NCBI GenBank assembly: GCA_030765045.1
Contig: CM060963.1
Location: forward strand, 116,891,235-116,955,234
Origin: Tenodera sinensis
Taxonomy: Eukaryota; Arthropoda; Insecta; Mantodea; Mantidae
DNA length: 64,000 bases
Direction of reading: 5' to 3'
A program made the position numbers and the translations under genes. The stretch's first letter is position 1; each line of letters begins with the position of its first letter. Under the pieces are notes generated by a model. That model saw only the letters and a list, made by a program, of their open reading frames with translations. It ran no database searches and was not told the DNA's origin. This document shows positions 1-11,815 of the stretch, in pieces.

Positions 1-300
1 AAATTTTCCATGTAAAGGGTAGTTTAGGGTGGAGCTATTTTCTTCAAAATCTTCGTGTCGCATCCTTGAAAGACATTAAACTTAAATACCAACTTTGGTT
101 TTTAACCGACTTTTTGTTTTTGAGTTATGCTGTCCACAGACTGACAGACTGACACACAGACAGACACACACACAGACCTTTTTCTAAAAATTCGTTTTTT
201 GGATTCAGGGGGCTTCAAAAAATATATTTCTGGTAAAATCTCAACATCGAATTTTTGGGTGGAATACAATGCTTCCCATGCTTACCAGTAAAGAAAGTAA
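1..300 (-). mobile_element. Helentron-like repeat (family H), partial copy
   Basis: Non-coding. Read on the minus strand it carries the family 5' end, a short CAGA/CACA microsatellite near 145-175, and the block containing the segment for 'gcgacacgaagattttgaag'. The plus-strand text matches copies at 42735-43665 and 58390-59235 by eye. It is cut by the left window edge, so its 3' part is unseen. The 5' end near 300 still shows a diverged form of the family start motif CTTTCTCTACTA. Confidence 0.75.
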
Positions 301-329
301 ACATTAACGATGTTCCATTTCACGAACGA

Positions 330-480
330 TTTTCCGAAACTCACACACATAACAAGAAATATCTCCGAAATGGTTCACTCTACAAAAAAATTTATTCAGA
401 CATAAATTCTGTGTTTTAGCAAGGTCTACATATATACACACACATTTTTCGGGCTTTTAATGTGTAGTCTGTCTGCCTTT
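330..480 (-). repeat. Second fragment of family H
   Basis: A stretch with 'aaatggttcactctacaaaa' and the following 'acataaattctgtgttttag' belongs to the middle of family H in the same orientation as 1-300. It lies where the neighbouring copy has already ended, so it is a separate fragment or a rearranged piece. Confidence 0.55.
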
Positions 481-2465
481 GCCCATTCCCATACGGGAAC
501 CTGCTGTGGGTTCTCGAGAACACTTTAGTATAGTAATTGTAGAAGTATCTTGAATGTTATGTATATGACTAATGAAATTCTTGCATACTGGTAAGTGTAA
601 ATAATTTTGCATAAGTATATACTAGAACTGCTGTAAGAAACACTATTGTGTTACTCCGCGCAACACGGGTACAAATGTGCATTTCTTACGCTGCAACTGC
701 CTAGTTTCAGTTAACTAAGTTGACTAATTCAGGTTGGTTACAGTTCCAAATAACCGTGAAAGTACCGTATATTACAATTAAATCATTAAACGTGTGAATC
801 AGCGCATTTTAAAAGTAATAACAGAAAGGAAATATGGGATATATTTTCTATTCTTAGGCTATGTGTTGCGGTCAGGGGACAATGAAAACCTTCCCTGTGG
901 CCACGTGCTTTGTTTACCTCAAGTGTTTCTTATGTCAGGTGAGTATAGTATATCTTTGGAAGATAATTCAAAAGTTACTGTAGGAAAAATATTTTGTTAG
1001 CGTCGTTTTTTGAATATTCAATATGTATGCTTACCTAAGTATGCAAACACGTAATCTTACGTGAAGATTTGAATGTGATTCCCACGTGATCGAAATCACT
1101 TATTGCTTAGTTCGAAATCTATGCAACTGTCATTGGTAGAGAAAGAAATGCAGGTCTTCACATTAATATTTACTTTTTTAATTAATTAGGCACTAGTTTA
1201 ACATTTGAAGTTTTTCTTACACTCTGCTGCAATGCTGACTTACAACAATTAAGACTCACGTTATATTAATACTTTAAAAATGAGAATGTAAAAAAGAAAT
1301 ACGTGTATTATTATGTAAATATCAATTAGTAAATAAGGTACGCTAATAAAACTATCATAAATTCATAAGACATCGTTCTATAACTAAAGAAAACTGTAAT
1401 ATTTTGATTGGTTTCGGAAAAAATTAATTATGATAATAGTAAAATTAACAGATGATTTAATTTGCCCTTGAGGCGGAATGGAAAGTAGAGCAGACTGAGT
1501 CCTGAGAGCTAAATTCTTAAGGAATTCCTATGCTCAAAATCTTAAGAACAGAATCAAAGGAGTCACAGAGAGAATATCTATGCAAAACAGCTCATTCTAT
1601 TCAAATTTATGAGATTTCCATAATCTCATATGGAGGTAGTCACGCCCGTAAGCCAGGTATTAGGCTGTCGTGACAGGCACGACGTCCACTACCTAAGTTG
1701 GCAAATAACAGAGGAGGGGAGAAACACCCCGAGTGCTGCTGACAGTGAGAAATTTCCAGAAAACTCATTAAAAATGCATTTCCTACTAAGATTGCTTCTG
1801 TCATAAGTCACAAAATCGATTCCGAAAGCCTTTCGTGTCTCAATCACTAACTTGAGTCTAACGCAACTAACAACAGCTGAAGTGATGTTTTCATAGTAGC
1901 TAACGAGTCGTCGGTTTTAAGGGCGGTCCACTTTCAAATCGTTCGATAGGATTCATAATTACTATTATGTTCCACAGGTCATGAAGTCATATGTAGCTAT
2001 TTTTGAACAGACATTAAATCATATATGGAAACTTTTTCCATAATACGTAAATGTTAAATAGTTCTTATGTATTCTTGATTTCCTGTTTATGTGCATCAGT
2101 GTTGCAATTCTTGTTGGAGCGAAAGAAGTAGAAACGAGCCGAATAAAAAAGGAGAAAAAAGTAGAATTACGAATGCATTACAACATGAACGAACCATGGC
2201 CCTCCTTCGTCCGTATATATGAGAACGCGAAACTTGTGAGTAATGTTATTTATTTAGAACTTATTTATCACAGTTTAAGTGTTGAAGAAAGACATTTTTT
2301 CGTCTTTCGCGCCCCTCCCAATACCCGGTGCAGATTGTCACTTGTCTGCCCTCTTAGATCAGTCATTGCATTGGAACGAGCATTATGATGCTTAAATTTC
2401 AACACTAAAACGTAAATACAGAACGTAAAACATAAAATAATTTGTTCTTAAACACTCACAAATGG
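481..2465. other. Unassigned AT-rich sequence
   Basis: I see no recognisable gene or repeat here. Short open frames (for example 794-1000 and 2089-2388) have no features I recognise and are no longer than expected by chance in such sequence. Confidence 0.5.
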
Positions 2466-2469
2466 AAGT

Positions 2470-2673
2470 TCATGGTATCCAGCACACCAAAGTAGGCTCC
2501 TCTAGTTCTGTTTCACTTAGAGAAGCAATGTTAATGTTTATGCCACATAACTTGCAATATGCAAATGAATCTCCATTTTTAATTTCCAATAACCACCCCT
2601 TTATACTACTGGATTGTTCCCATTCGGATTTGTAAGTTTGTGAGTACTTAAGACTTTTTTCTTGGTCCCTCAC
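2470..2673 (-). pseudogene. BED-type zinc-finger fragment, hAT-like transposase relic
   Basis: The minus-strand frame of 67 residues has the spacing of a BED/hAT N-terminal finger: residues around KYSQTYKSEWEQSS, then KGWLLEI, then FAYCKLCG (a C-x2-C pair), then IASLSE, where 'L(S)DL..H' normally follows. The second half of the finger (the H-x3-5-H or C part) is missing and the frame ends soon after. This domain binds DNA in hAT transposases and in host proteins derived from them. No DDE or dimerisation domain is visible nearby, so I read it as an isolated relic. A single exon of a domesticated BED protein is the alternative, but no splice context convinced me. Confidence 0.5.
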
Positions 2674-2699
2674 TCATTGATCAGTAAGCACTTGACATA

Positions 2700-4065
2700 A
2701 ATTTAGCACAACGAAAACCACTACTGTGTGCACTGTGAAACGCGAAAGACCAGGTGAGACAGACACCTTTATTTTTTGGAAGGTAGGTTACCCGTCAAAC
2801 GCATGTGCACTTTAGTCCAGTTTTGCGCTTGCTAAAACGTATTGTTTGACGTTCTTAGAGAAGCGAATGCGCAGAATTTAAAGAAGCAGCTGCTTAAGGG
2901 ACACAAGATACTCCTCGCTAAAGTACACCTAAAAAACATGTGCCTAGTTTACCGAGAGAGAATCCGGGTTTCCAACTGGCTTTACACACTGTTTATTGGA
3001 GTATACTTAGTAACGAAATTCAGTGAATGCTTCTGATAAAAAGGGACCTATCGTATGAGTACCCTAACAACATCAACTAAAAAGAAAATGGCAGATTATT
3101 GTACCTAGATCATAGCCCTCGTAACAAATGTGTAATGTACAACAGGCCTTGGGAAGTCGTTCTTCTCTTGTTATAAACAGCAACGTAAAATAAGACATTG
3201 AGTAGATGAAGTATTTTATGTATTTAATTGTACAACGTGACTAAAAGAAAATTAGCTCGTTACGAGTACATTGAGGAGACGAATTCATTATAAACCTAGA
3301 CCAAATAAATAGTCTCCGAGCTAAAATAATTGCAAGTGGTTTGAGCCAGTTTAGGAAAGATTTAGAAATTTGCTACGGCTTGCGCCTCAAGGCAAACAAG
3401 AAATAAGCATATAGGCGGGATCACATAACAAGAAAGACAAGAAACGTAACATTTCATTTCACAATTATAATAATGAATAATATAAAACCCCGCTGCACAG
3501 GTTACAGATGCATAAATATTACAAGTCGCGGTGGAAAGAGGATGAAGAATATTTAAGGCTAGCATTTCCTGTATCAAATGTTGGGTACTCTCCTAACTTC
3601 TTTTGTTCTTACATACCTTTCTGTAGACTTAAGATATGGATGGTTGTAATCTGTGATGTTGCCTTTATGGTCACTATGAGCCTACCTGCAAAGAAGAATA
3701 AACAAATTAGTTAAAGATACCTGTACCATTTTGTGGATTTTTTACAATATCTAGAAAGTCTAACCAACATATTCCTTAAAACTCTCAGATACTTTTCTCT
3801 ACTCACTCATCTACAACTATTATTGCAAACGCTTATTATTCAATGTATTTAATTTTTGTTAAACCAGATACACTTTCAATTCACATTTACATTTCGTTGT
3901 ATAATATGGTATGCATAGTGACTCACATTCTCAAGCGCATCGCTGTGTGATGCTTTTGAAATTTCACTCTCTTTGCATGGCTACGAGAAAAGATGACTTG
4001 CGACTTCCCAGCTGAGAAAGTATAAATATTTAAATATTAAAACCAATAATAAGGAACATTTAGGA
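2700..4065. other. Unassigned sequence
   Basis: No gene, RNA or repeat recognised. Small open frames at 2842-3036, 3362-3577 and 3508-3714 lack recognisable motifs. Confidence 0.5.
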
Positions 4066-4069
4066 AATG

Positions 4070-4690
4070 ATTAGCTCCATAATATACCTAAAATGAATGT
4101 CTCGTATGTGCTGCTATACCATTCATCTGAATACGATGAAAATTGCAAAATTTAAATCTTTTTTCGTAAAGTTTGTTTATGCTATCCATTTTACTATGCA
4201 ACGTATTAAATTCACATGCTTTTCTTTAATCACATTCCTTTTCCGTAACACATTCACCTGTATTTCTCTTCTTATTCTTCTAAGTCAATTCATATACTTT
4301 TCTGTATTATCGAAATAGAAGTGCAACGTAATACATTCACACGGTTTTCTCTACTTGCTTTTCTTCCTACTGTATCGGTGATTGTTCAACAGTGCTTTTG
4401 CACAGTGACTGAGTAGTACCATCACCATCACCATCATCATCACCATCACCACCACCAGCAGCAGCAGCAGTAATGTTTTAGGGCGCACAACTGCTGGGGT
4501 TATTAGCGCCCAACAGTGACTAACTGACTGCCTACCCACTTGCCTACCTACCTACCTATTTATTTATGTATTAATTTAGTTTTTTTTATCCCTTGTAGGA
4601 TCCTAAGAGTTTTAATTAGATATATAATATGTTTTGAGTAATACTTTTTACATATCTGCACAGAAACACAAGAGCAAGAGCAACCTAGGT
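4070..4690 (+). repeat. Repeat family C, copy 1
   Basis: It resembles 18050-18560. Shared text includes 'acattcacacggttttctct', 'ttgttcaacagtgcttttgc' and a block with 'taggatcctaagagttttaa'. Within each copy a unit of roughly 130 bp that includes 'acattcacac' recurs, giving an imperfect internal tandem structure. Here the shared part is interrupted by about 4416-4560, which contains CAT/CAC/CAG trinucleotide runs followed by a 'gggcgcacaactgctggggt' block and CTAC repeats. This looks like an inserted short element with a simple-repeat tail. Non-coding; class unknown. Confidence 0.55.
4415..4470. repeat. Compound (ATC/ACC/AGC)n simple repeat
   Basis: CATCAC, CATCATCAC, CACCAC and CAGCAG triplets run together and end at the short 'taatgttttagggcgcacaa' block. 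The open frame across this is low-complexity translation, not a gene. Confidence 0.85.
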
Positions 4691-4699
4691 AACCACGGT

Positions 4700-5900
4700 T
4701 AACGCCGGATATTTCAACTAGTTTAATATAATAAATATTAAACTGAAAGAGAATTCCGTCTCTTATGTATGTAGCCTCTTTTCATGAAATGATGCCCTAA
4801 CTTCTTTGTCATCAAACTTGGTATAAAACATAATTCAAATGTTACTAAGCTGTGTGCATAGACAATTTTGACTGCTTTTCTTATATATGAGGTTTGCTGG
4901 CGTGCATTGAAATATCTCTCTTATACTGTTTTCTTTTTGATGTAACCAAAAACATTATAAGCATAATGTTACTCTGGAATACCGAGTTACCGACCCCTTA
5001 ACAAACTGAGGAACAAGAACAACTTATCTCCTGTTAAATCTTTTATTTAAGTTTAAATTTGTATTAACACACCCAGAAAAACATACATTATTCTAAGTTG
5101 CACAGAGATAAACAACTATGGGGTGAGATCAATGAAGGGTAAGGGAGAATGTAAACGTAGAGGAGGAACAAATAGAAGGAAACGGAGAGAAGGGGAGGCT
5201 CTTTGCATTTAAGGCAATGATGCGTTCAGAGCTTTTGTTAAACTGGTATTTATTTAAATAAAAGTCCTAAATAACACTTATTGTTAATACAGCTTTTTCA
5301 AAAACTAGTTCTTTGAATTCGGTAAATAAATGTAGGAACTGTAATAATTTTAAATGTTAGTGCAGAAGCAAAAAATTAAGTCGTGATAAACAACTGTAGA
5401 AACACTAATAGTTAAGCTTTATTATGTGTTAGTGTAGAGTTTCTAAGATACTTCACAAATATACGTTAAATCTATGAGGTTTCAATAAAACTGTTGGTGT
5501 ACTTGAGTGCCTTACTAAAAGGAACCACAATTGCCTCTCTGCTTCCATCATACAGGAAACGAAATTGAACCAGAAATAGCGTGTCGTAAAATATTCAAGT
5601 TTCATCTCTTTATATCGTATCCCCGGGGACAAGAAGGCACAGCTTGTGTAGCTGACGTGACATGCAAGAAGACTGCCTACCGCGAACAGGTAGGCTTTGG
5701 CGTCCAAATAAGCTGCCAGGCTTAAGATACTCGTAACATCTTATCTGACATTTTAAACCTTGATATGTGATTAAAAAAAATTACTTATCAAGAATAATCG
5801 ATACATCAAAGGTTTCTATAATAGGTTTAAAGATAGGTCTGCTGTATCTGACAAAACAATAGTATTTATATTAAGTTTGAAAATAAACAGAAATTGACAT
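4700..5900. other. Unassigned sequence
   Basis: Nothing recognised. Opposed short frames at 5453-5707 (-) and 5531-5725 (+) overlap and show no family features. Confidence 0.5.
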
Positions 5901-5907
5901 TGCTTGT

Positions 5908-6742
5908 TTAGGAAAGTCGTTTTACTGAGGTGCTTCGTTTAAGCACTAGACCAGTTAATGTCATAGATTACTGCCTCTTACCCAGTTTAAATCAGTATTT
6001 ATGCCAAAATCAACAATGTAAATTAGTATTGCATTTTCTTAGTAAGTCACACAATCTTAATCGAAGAAACAAACACAGAACACATAAACAGAACACAAAT
6101 ACGTTACTTTTTACAGTTAATCACAGCTTTACTATTCCAAGTAAATGTTGGAACGCACGCCTATTATGATTAACACAAAGAGTGCATCGGCGTGTCCTAT
6201 TCTGCCGTACTCTCACAAAGACACCGGCCATGTCTCTGGTTTAAAAGTTAATCGCTCTATTTTTTAATAGTAAAGCTGTGATTATCTGTAAACAACGAAA
6301 CGTTTGTGTTTCATTTGTGTGTTCTGTGTTTACTTCTTGGATTAAAATTGTGTGCCTTACTAAGAGAAATGCAATATTAAGCTGCTTTGTTGATTTTGCC
6401 GTAAATAAACTGGGAGGCAGTAATCTATGACATTACGGCCGCACCGTAGACGAGTGGTTAGACCATTCGCTTCTCACCAAAGTGGCCCGGGTTCGATCCC
6501 CGGCAACCGCATGTGGGATTCGTGATGAACGAAGCGGCGTTGGGGCGGCTTTCATCCGGGTTCTTCGGTTACCCTCGACATCTGATTTTGCCGGTGCTCC
6601 ATCTTCATTCCATGTATCATCAGTGTCACCGCCTGCGGTGCCGTATGTACTAGAAGGGGCGTTAAACTCTACAAAAAAAATCTATGACATTAACTCGTCT
6701 AGCGCTTAAACGAAGCACCGCAGCAAACACACTTTCCTTAGC
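5908..6742. mobile_element. Long foldback element with about 240-bp inverted arms
   Basis: The left arm (about 5908-6146) and right arm (about 6264-6742, net of a nested SINE) are inverted copies. Left 'ggtgcttcgtttaagcacta' pairs with right 'ctagcgcttaaacgaagcac'. 'taatgtcatagattactgcc' pairs with 'ggcagtaatctatgacatta'. 'atcacagctttactatt' pairs with 'aatagtaaagctgtgat'. A loop of about 120 bp separates them. No transposase motif is present. Such structures are foldback or long-TIR non-autonomous DNA elements. The arms differ at many positions, so the element is not recent. Confidence 0.8.
6436..6679 (+). mobile_element. SINE family 2 (tRNA-derived), with target-site duplication
   Basis: It begins with a tRNA-like head: A-box-like 'tagacgagtggttagacc' and B-box 'gggttcgatcccc'. 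A non-tRNA body follows, shared with 24658-24905, and the element ends in an A-rich tail. A perfect 13-bp direct repeat, ATCTATGACATTA, lies at 6423-6435 and 6680-6692. This marks LINE-driven insertion into the right arm of the foldback. The internal pol III promoter boxes look intact, so transcription is possible. Confidence 0.92.
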
Positions 6743-6789
6743 AAAAAGTGTTGAAAATAAGGTGATCTATCAGCTCCTTATTTGGGACG

Positions 6790-6791
<2 letters not shown>

Positions 6792-6839
<48 letters not shown>
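6792..6839. repeat. (AT)n microsatellite
   Basis: About 24 uninterrupted AT units, just outside the foldback element. Confidence 0.95.
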
Positions 6840-6843
<4 letters not shown>

Positions 6844-7523
6844 CATAAAAAATAAACATTGATGTTTTTACTCTTCTTTTTCTTTTTGAAGCAGTACGGA
6901 ATACCCAATTAAAAGCTGTTGAAGATTGAAAATTTTCATGAAGTACAACGGTTATGCTTCTACTGCCATTAAATTTAAGCTTTGATGCCATATTATCAAA
7001 AACCTTTGTTTTTTTATACTGGGTATAAACCTTTTGTGAGCCTTGAATGTTAACTTAATTTTTTCAATAATTTTTATTGTGAACAGAACACTAAACCATT
7101 CATCTGTAATCTGTCATCACTTTCGTAATGTTAAACCGGAAATATTTTAATCCCGAAATGAGCTACTTTCGGTAGATTTGCACCTGATGCTCCTTGATAG
7201 CATTGATGCAGTATTTCTATGTAAGCCCCCTGCAATGATATGAAATGTGAACATAGAGGCAGCAGAAAAGCCCCCTGACATTTTCAAGTTAAGATATAGA
7301 CAGCACAGGCTGACTTCTTTTGTCTTCTGCTATGAAGAAGAAAGTGAAAAGAATTGAAATTTAACGTCTCGAAGTAAAGTATTGATCATAAAACAAACTG
7401 TAAAATAAAGCGTGTAACAACAGTGAATTTGTTGTGATTCTTCAAGAGTGAACTGTAATACAAGTACTAATGATTGTGATCGAACTATCGCGTGAGTTTT
7501 ACCAAAAAAATTACTTTAAAATA
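6840..7523. other. Unassigned sequence
   Basis: Nothing recognised in this stretch. Confidence 0.5.
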
Positions 7524-7535
7524 ATGGTTGGAGGT

Positions 7536-7761
7536 AAAAAAAAAATATATTTTGTTATTTAACGACGCTGTCAATTGCCAGGATCACATCAGCGTCGCCG
7601 GTGTGCCGGAATTTCGTCCCGCAGGAGTTCTTTTACATGCCAGTAAATCTACTGACATGGAGCTGTCGTTTTTAAGCACACCATCGGCCTGGGCTGGGTT
7701 TGAACCCACGACCTTGGGATCAGTGGGCCAGCGTCTAACCAACTGAGCCACCCAGACCGAC
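7536..7761 (-). mobile_element. SINE family 1 (tRNA-derived), with target-site duplication
   Basis: On the minus strand the head reads tRNA-like: 'ctgggtggctcagttggtta' (A box) and 'gtgggttcaaaccca' (B box). A body shared with the copies at 11258 and 20073 follows, and the 3' end is T-rich rather than A-rich. A perfect 12-bp direct repeat, ATGGTTGGAGGT, flanks it (7524-7535 and 7762-7773). It is the cleanest copy of this family in the window. Confidence 0.92.
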
Positions 7762-7773
7762 ATGGTTGGAGGT

Positions 7774-8635
7774 GCCTATTAATTACTCCATTGGAGATGG
7801 AACACGCCATTGTTTAGCAGATTTTCCTTGTGAGTAATTTTTTGAAAAATAATGATTTACGAGTGTCAATAAAACGTTCAAAAATTCTTAAAAGTGAAAT
7901 AGATTATTTACTCTACCTGATGTATCCGTAGCGTCCCTGAGATGAATAATTATTAAAATAATCTTCAGGTTCGCCGGCGGAGACTAGGCTGTGGGTAGCA
8001 CAGGCACACTAAGGCTTCCACCCTTCCACCCATCCATCCATTCGATCATTAATAGTAACAAGTGCAACATATAATAAAACGCATATAAATAAAATAAACA
8101 TGTTCCAAATGCACCAACGTCTGCCTAGTGGATATAATAATTAAAATGTTTCAGTATTGTAACATTCCAAGGCAGGAGCTTTGGGGGAAGGGGGAGGCGG
8201 TTCTATTGTGATGCTGCTGTGGAAGATAAAAATATTTGGTAAGGCATGGAGTTTGTATTTTATTCAGTTTATGAAACAGTAAGTTTAACAGTAAGCAGTT
8301 GTTAAATTTTACTGAACTATATCCACTCAACGCTAACCAACGTTCCTTGTTGATTACTATGGCAGACATAACATTTAATAGCGGGTGATGGTTAACCACT
8401 AGTATTTTCTTTTGTGATGTACAAATACATTTTGTGGGCGCAAATGATATTTACATCGCCGGCTTTATAGACTGGCAAGCCTCTGATTGGATTTTGTGTT
8501 GAGCAGCTGCTCCTCACCGGCCACTAAATTTTCTGTCAGCTGTATACAATGGCTCGTTTTCTCCAGGCCAGTGATACTCTCCTTAAAGCGCTCTAAAGGG
8601 TATTTAGAGCGCCTTAGCCTTACCTTATGCGATAG
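7774..8635. other. Unassigned sequence
   Basis: No gene recognised. A small hairpin, CGCTCTAAA...TTTAGAGCG, lies near 8589-8611. The minus-strand open frames at 8151-8399 and 8465-8743 show no family features; the second runs into the SINE that follows. Confidence 0.5.
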
Positions 8636-8639
8636 AGGG

Positions 8640-8915
8640 GAGAGCGATTTTACACCATAGGGGTCATTAGTGGGGTGCAATTCTGGAGAGTGGGAGATGG
8701 TCAGCGCCCCGAGCATTTCCGCCCGGTTATGCGGCCTTCGCAACCTGGCGTTGCTACTTCTCTATCAACATAATTTACCCCTCTGGGACCTAACAAGGCT
8801 GAGTGTACCCCGTGCCTGACCTAGTGGGAGGAAAAATTCCCACACCGGTACCGGGGATCGAGCCCGCGTCCTCCACGCCAGACGCAGGCGCTGTACTACT
8901 GCGCTGCGGAGGTGG
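8640..8915 (-). mobile_element. SINE family 3 (tRNA-derived), copy 1
   Basis: The minus-strand head has the A-box-like 'agcgcagtagtacagcgcc' and the B-box 'cgggctcgatccccggtacc', a tRNA-like pair with normal spacing. The body ('tggtcagcgccccgagc', 'ttatgcggccttcgcaacc') matches 43735-43980 closely. It is GC-rich compared with its flanks. The 3' boundary is uncertain and may extend to about 8480. Confidence 0.8.
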
Positions 8916-8935
8916 TAGTAGATAGGAGTAGTTAA

Positions 8936-9495
8936 CTGGAATTAATTAACCATTTAATTTGCGCAATGTTGTGGCACATAATGATTCTGATATACATGGA
9001 TATATTCATACCTCGTACAAGGAGATCGTCGAAAGGCAATTTTTTTACTCCAAGTTTCGTTGGTTGTGAAGCCATGCTGCTCCTATTGGCTCAGGTTAAT
9101 TAGGTGGACTATGATTTTACAAATGAGCTGATTCTGTTGCTAAAATCCAAGTGAGCTGACTTTTCCTACTAAAATCTAAGTCGTTAGGGTTTAATTAGTG
9201 TGAGAATCATCAAATGGTCTTCTAGGAGATACTGTTTATACTTCGATGCCACCAGAGGCAGAGCTCATCAATGCACCATTCAACAGGGTTTACAGATGCA
9301 TGTAATAATGTCATCTAAATAAATTTGTGTAAAATGCACTACCCCACACTTCTTATCCAAGCAAGTACTTCTTTGTAATCTCATTTCACTTCTAAACTAC
9401 AGTTAACGTCAGTGAACAGACTAAAACCCGGTTAGTTCTAATCTTCTAGATTTCATAACATTAGACATTTGTGCTACCTGAGTTTCCATTTAAGA
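8936..9495. other. Unassigned sequence
   Basis: No recognisable feature. Confidence 0.5.
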
Positions 9496-9499
9496 TGCA

Positions 9500-10130
9500 T
9501 GCAATAATTATCTTTTAACTAGTGTATAATCTGACTGATATATGTTTAGCACGTGAGTGAAAGCGAAGTGTCACAATGAAAAGATTATACATATATTGCA
9601 TCCATTTTATGCAATTTTGGCATTAAGATACGCAAAAATAATTAATACAGTTGCTAAATGAAACTTATAATGTATCAGAGATCACGTAATATGGTTGCTA
9701 AGCAGATGATGTTTCATTTGTTTCAACACCTATAGAGGAAAATGGAAGGTAAAGATAAAACTTTAAAATATGATTTGTATTCCGCTTGATATTTTGAACA
9801 AAGCCAAGAGTTTATTCATTCCAGAAAAATCAAAAGACGGTTATGGGAAAGAATATGAAAAGTTTTGTAGATGGAGAAATGAGCTCATTCTTGGGTTTGA
9901 ATGTTGCTCCACTTGCGAGAGTGAATAATTCAGCTTTTCTTACAGGCACATTGGAGAAAATTAGATCGTGTGCTGTCTTGTTAACACGTAATTTTACGTC
10001 ATTAACTTTCTAGCACCGGTACCAGAAATAGGGCAATTTTTCACGATTTATACCGTCATAATAAGCCATTTTAATGCTATGATTGCACAAATACTTTTAA
10101 ATTAGCTTTTGAGTACAAGTACGATGCTAT
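9500..10130 (+). mobile_element. Crypton-like repeat (family D), copy 1
   Basis: Shares about 600 bp with 33775-34440 and, inverted, with 36170-36634. The conserved leader 'atatggttgctaagcagat' and 'catttgtttcaacac' precedes an ATG (near 9742) and a frame of the form MEG..., then 'KSKDGYGKEYEKFC.WRNE'. The Y-x3-YE-F-x-W pattern resembles the N-terminus of tyrosine-recombinase-like ORFs of arthropod Crypton elements; that link is inference from memory. The frame is broken, and the downstream part is only a short non-coding tail that is also present in the other copies. Confidence 0.45.
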
Positions 10131-10139
10131 CATTTCATA

Positions 10140-10845
10140 ATGAGGCTATCAATAAGTCAAAATAAAAAAGATGGATAAATGTTGGAACAATAAAGGTGCT
10201 ACACAAATCCAGATTATGTAAACCCTAGCACAGTCTGCTTTTCCACTCCAATTATTTCGCTGCACAACTTTGTTTGTTGAGGTAGCGAAACAAATAACGC
10301 ACGTCAATATGAATGTATACATATTTCATTTCATCTTTTGAGTGAGGTATTATTAATAAGAGCACGCCATACCTGAGTGAAATCACCTGGGGATGAATAA
10401 TATTACACACAGACAATAAAACTGTGAAAACCATACAGAGGAGTATGCAGTGGATAGATATTCATTATCATGCAAATAAATAAATTGGGAAAAATGGCGC
10501 ATCCCCTGTGGCATTTTCATTTATTTGTTTGCTTATGAGAACGCTCTGAAATTAGTCCAAAGCATAAAACAACACTGGACTATGAAACTTTAATTACACG
10601 TTCATTAAGTTGTCATGAAATATTTAAAAATCAACAAACATTCCTTGCAAAAACAGAACTGACGTACGATCACCATAATCCTCGAATTACTGTTTCGTGT
10701 GAAAAGAAGTGCACTTTTTTAACAACACGCTCAACCAACTCTATGCGCCCATGAAGTCCCTAATGAGTTCCAAAAATCTTATGACACTATAACATTGCTC
10801 GGAGGGGGCACTTAACACATCGACCAATGAAATCCTTTGTGCCTG
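10140..10845. other. Unassigned sequence
   Basis: Nothing recognised. Confidence 0.5.
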
Positions 10846-10849
10846 ACGT

Positions 10850-11110
10850 GTCCCGGGAGGGAGGGTGAAAATATACTAAGAGTGACCGGAAGACCTAACA
10901 ACTACAAGTTGAAGCTCCCCGAAAGCGGCTCCTAAACCGGTTACCCTCATCCCCTGGGAGTTAGACATCCACTGGGGGTGAGGGTCCGGGAATCGGAGAC
11001 ACGCCCAGATCTGAAGGACGACAATTTACAGAGAGCAAATGCACCTGCCACGTACACCAAAACTCTCACCGACACTTGGAATCTTGTAAAGTCAATGAGG
11101 ATGAAAAGTG
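10850..11110. other. GC-rich island of unknown nature
   Basis: Clearly richer in G and C than the surroundings (runs such as 'gtgtcccgggagggagggtg' and 'ccactgggggtgagggtccg'). It may be a repeat, but I found no second copy in this window that I would defend. Open frame 10947-11300 (-) has no recognised domain. Confidence 0.35.
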
Positions 11111-11257
11111 AAATGAAATGAGAAGTGAGGTGAAATGGAGGGACAGGATATTCGGGAGATGTAATTATCTTTCCCAGCATTTGCATAGAAACTCGGAGAA
11201 GCCCACCCCCCCCCCTCCGAAAAAAAAAAGTTTCAGGAAGATCGGCCATAAAATTAA

Positions 11258-11814
11258 AATTATTTTGCTCGTTAACGACGCAGTCAATTGGCAGGATCAT
11301 CTCAGCGCCGCCGGTGTGCCTGAATTCCGTCCCAAAAGACTTCTTTTAAATGTCAGTACATCTACTATACCTTCTGCGGGCTAACTTGGATCATAAAAGT
11401 GTCAAGTCGCAAGTTAGAGGTGGGGGTGGAAAACATTTTGCGGTCACAAACGCCGGAAGACCGCCCCTCAGCTTGTCTTGTGTTTTGTTCAGTGTCGGAC
11501 TACTTCAGTGTGAACGCAGATGATGAAGCTATTGCTACTTGTTCACAATCCACCACTGATTGAATGAAGGTAATAATCAAGCCTCTCTCACTTTCCCCAT
11601 AACACCAACGCCAGAGGGGTGAATACTTGCTTCTCTTTTCAACATATCTCTTTCCATTTCTTTAGCCTCGAGACAAGATAAACCGCACAGGGTATAACAA
11701 GGGGCTGTCGTTTTTAAGCACACTTAAAAACCATTCGTCTGGGTCGAGTTTGAACCCGTGAACTTGGAATCAGTAGACCAGCATCAGTTGGTTAACTCAG
11801 CCACACAGATCCAC
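11258..11814 (-). mobile_element. SINE family 1, copy split by a small insertion
   Basis: The two halves (11258-11365 and 11697-11814) match the copy at 7536-7761 in order: first the segment with 'cagcgccgccggtgtgcc', then after the insertion 'ggggctgtcgtttttaagca' and the tRNA-like head with 'gggtcgagtttgaacccg'. The head here has several changes in both promoter boxes, so it is an older copy. Confidence 0.85.
11370..11692. mobile_element. Small non-autonomous TIR element (MITE-like) inside a SINE
   Basis: A block of about 323 bp with no counterpart in the intact SINE. Its ends are inverted: TATACCTTCTGCGG at the left and, reverse complemented, TATACCCTGTGCGG at the right (two mismatches in 14). 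The shared TATA outside may be a 4-bp target duplication, or a TA duplication at a TATA site. No coding capacity. The TA-type target suggests mobilisation by a Tc1/mariner-type transposase (inference). Confidence 0.65.
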
Positions 11815-11815
11815 A

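Noticed and set aside
6436..6510. Possible functional tRNA gene at the SINE head
   Set aside because: The A and B boxes are present, but the cloverleaf does not close as a tRNA and the segment continues into a SINE body with a target duplication. The same applies to the heads at 7.7, 8.9, 11.8, 20.3 and 24.7 kb and in the pair at 47.6-47.9 kb.
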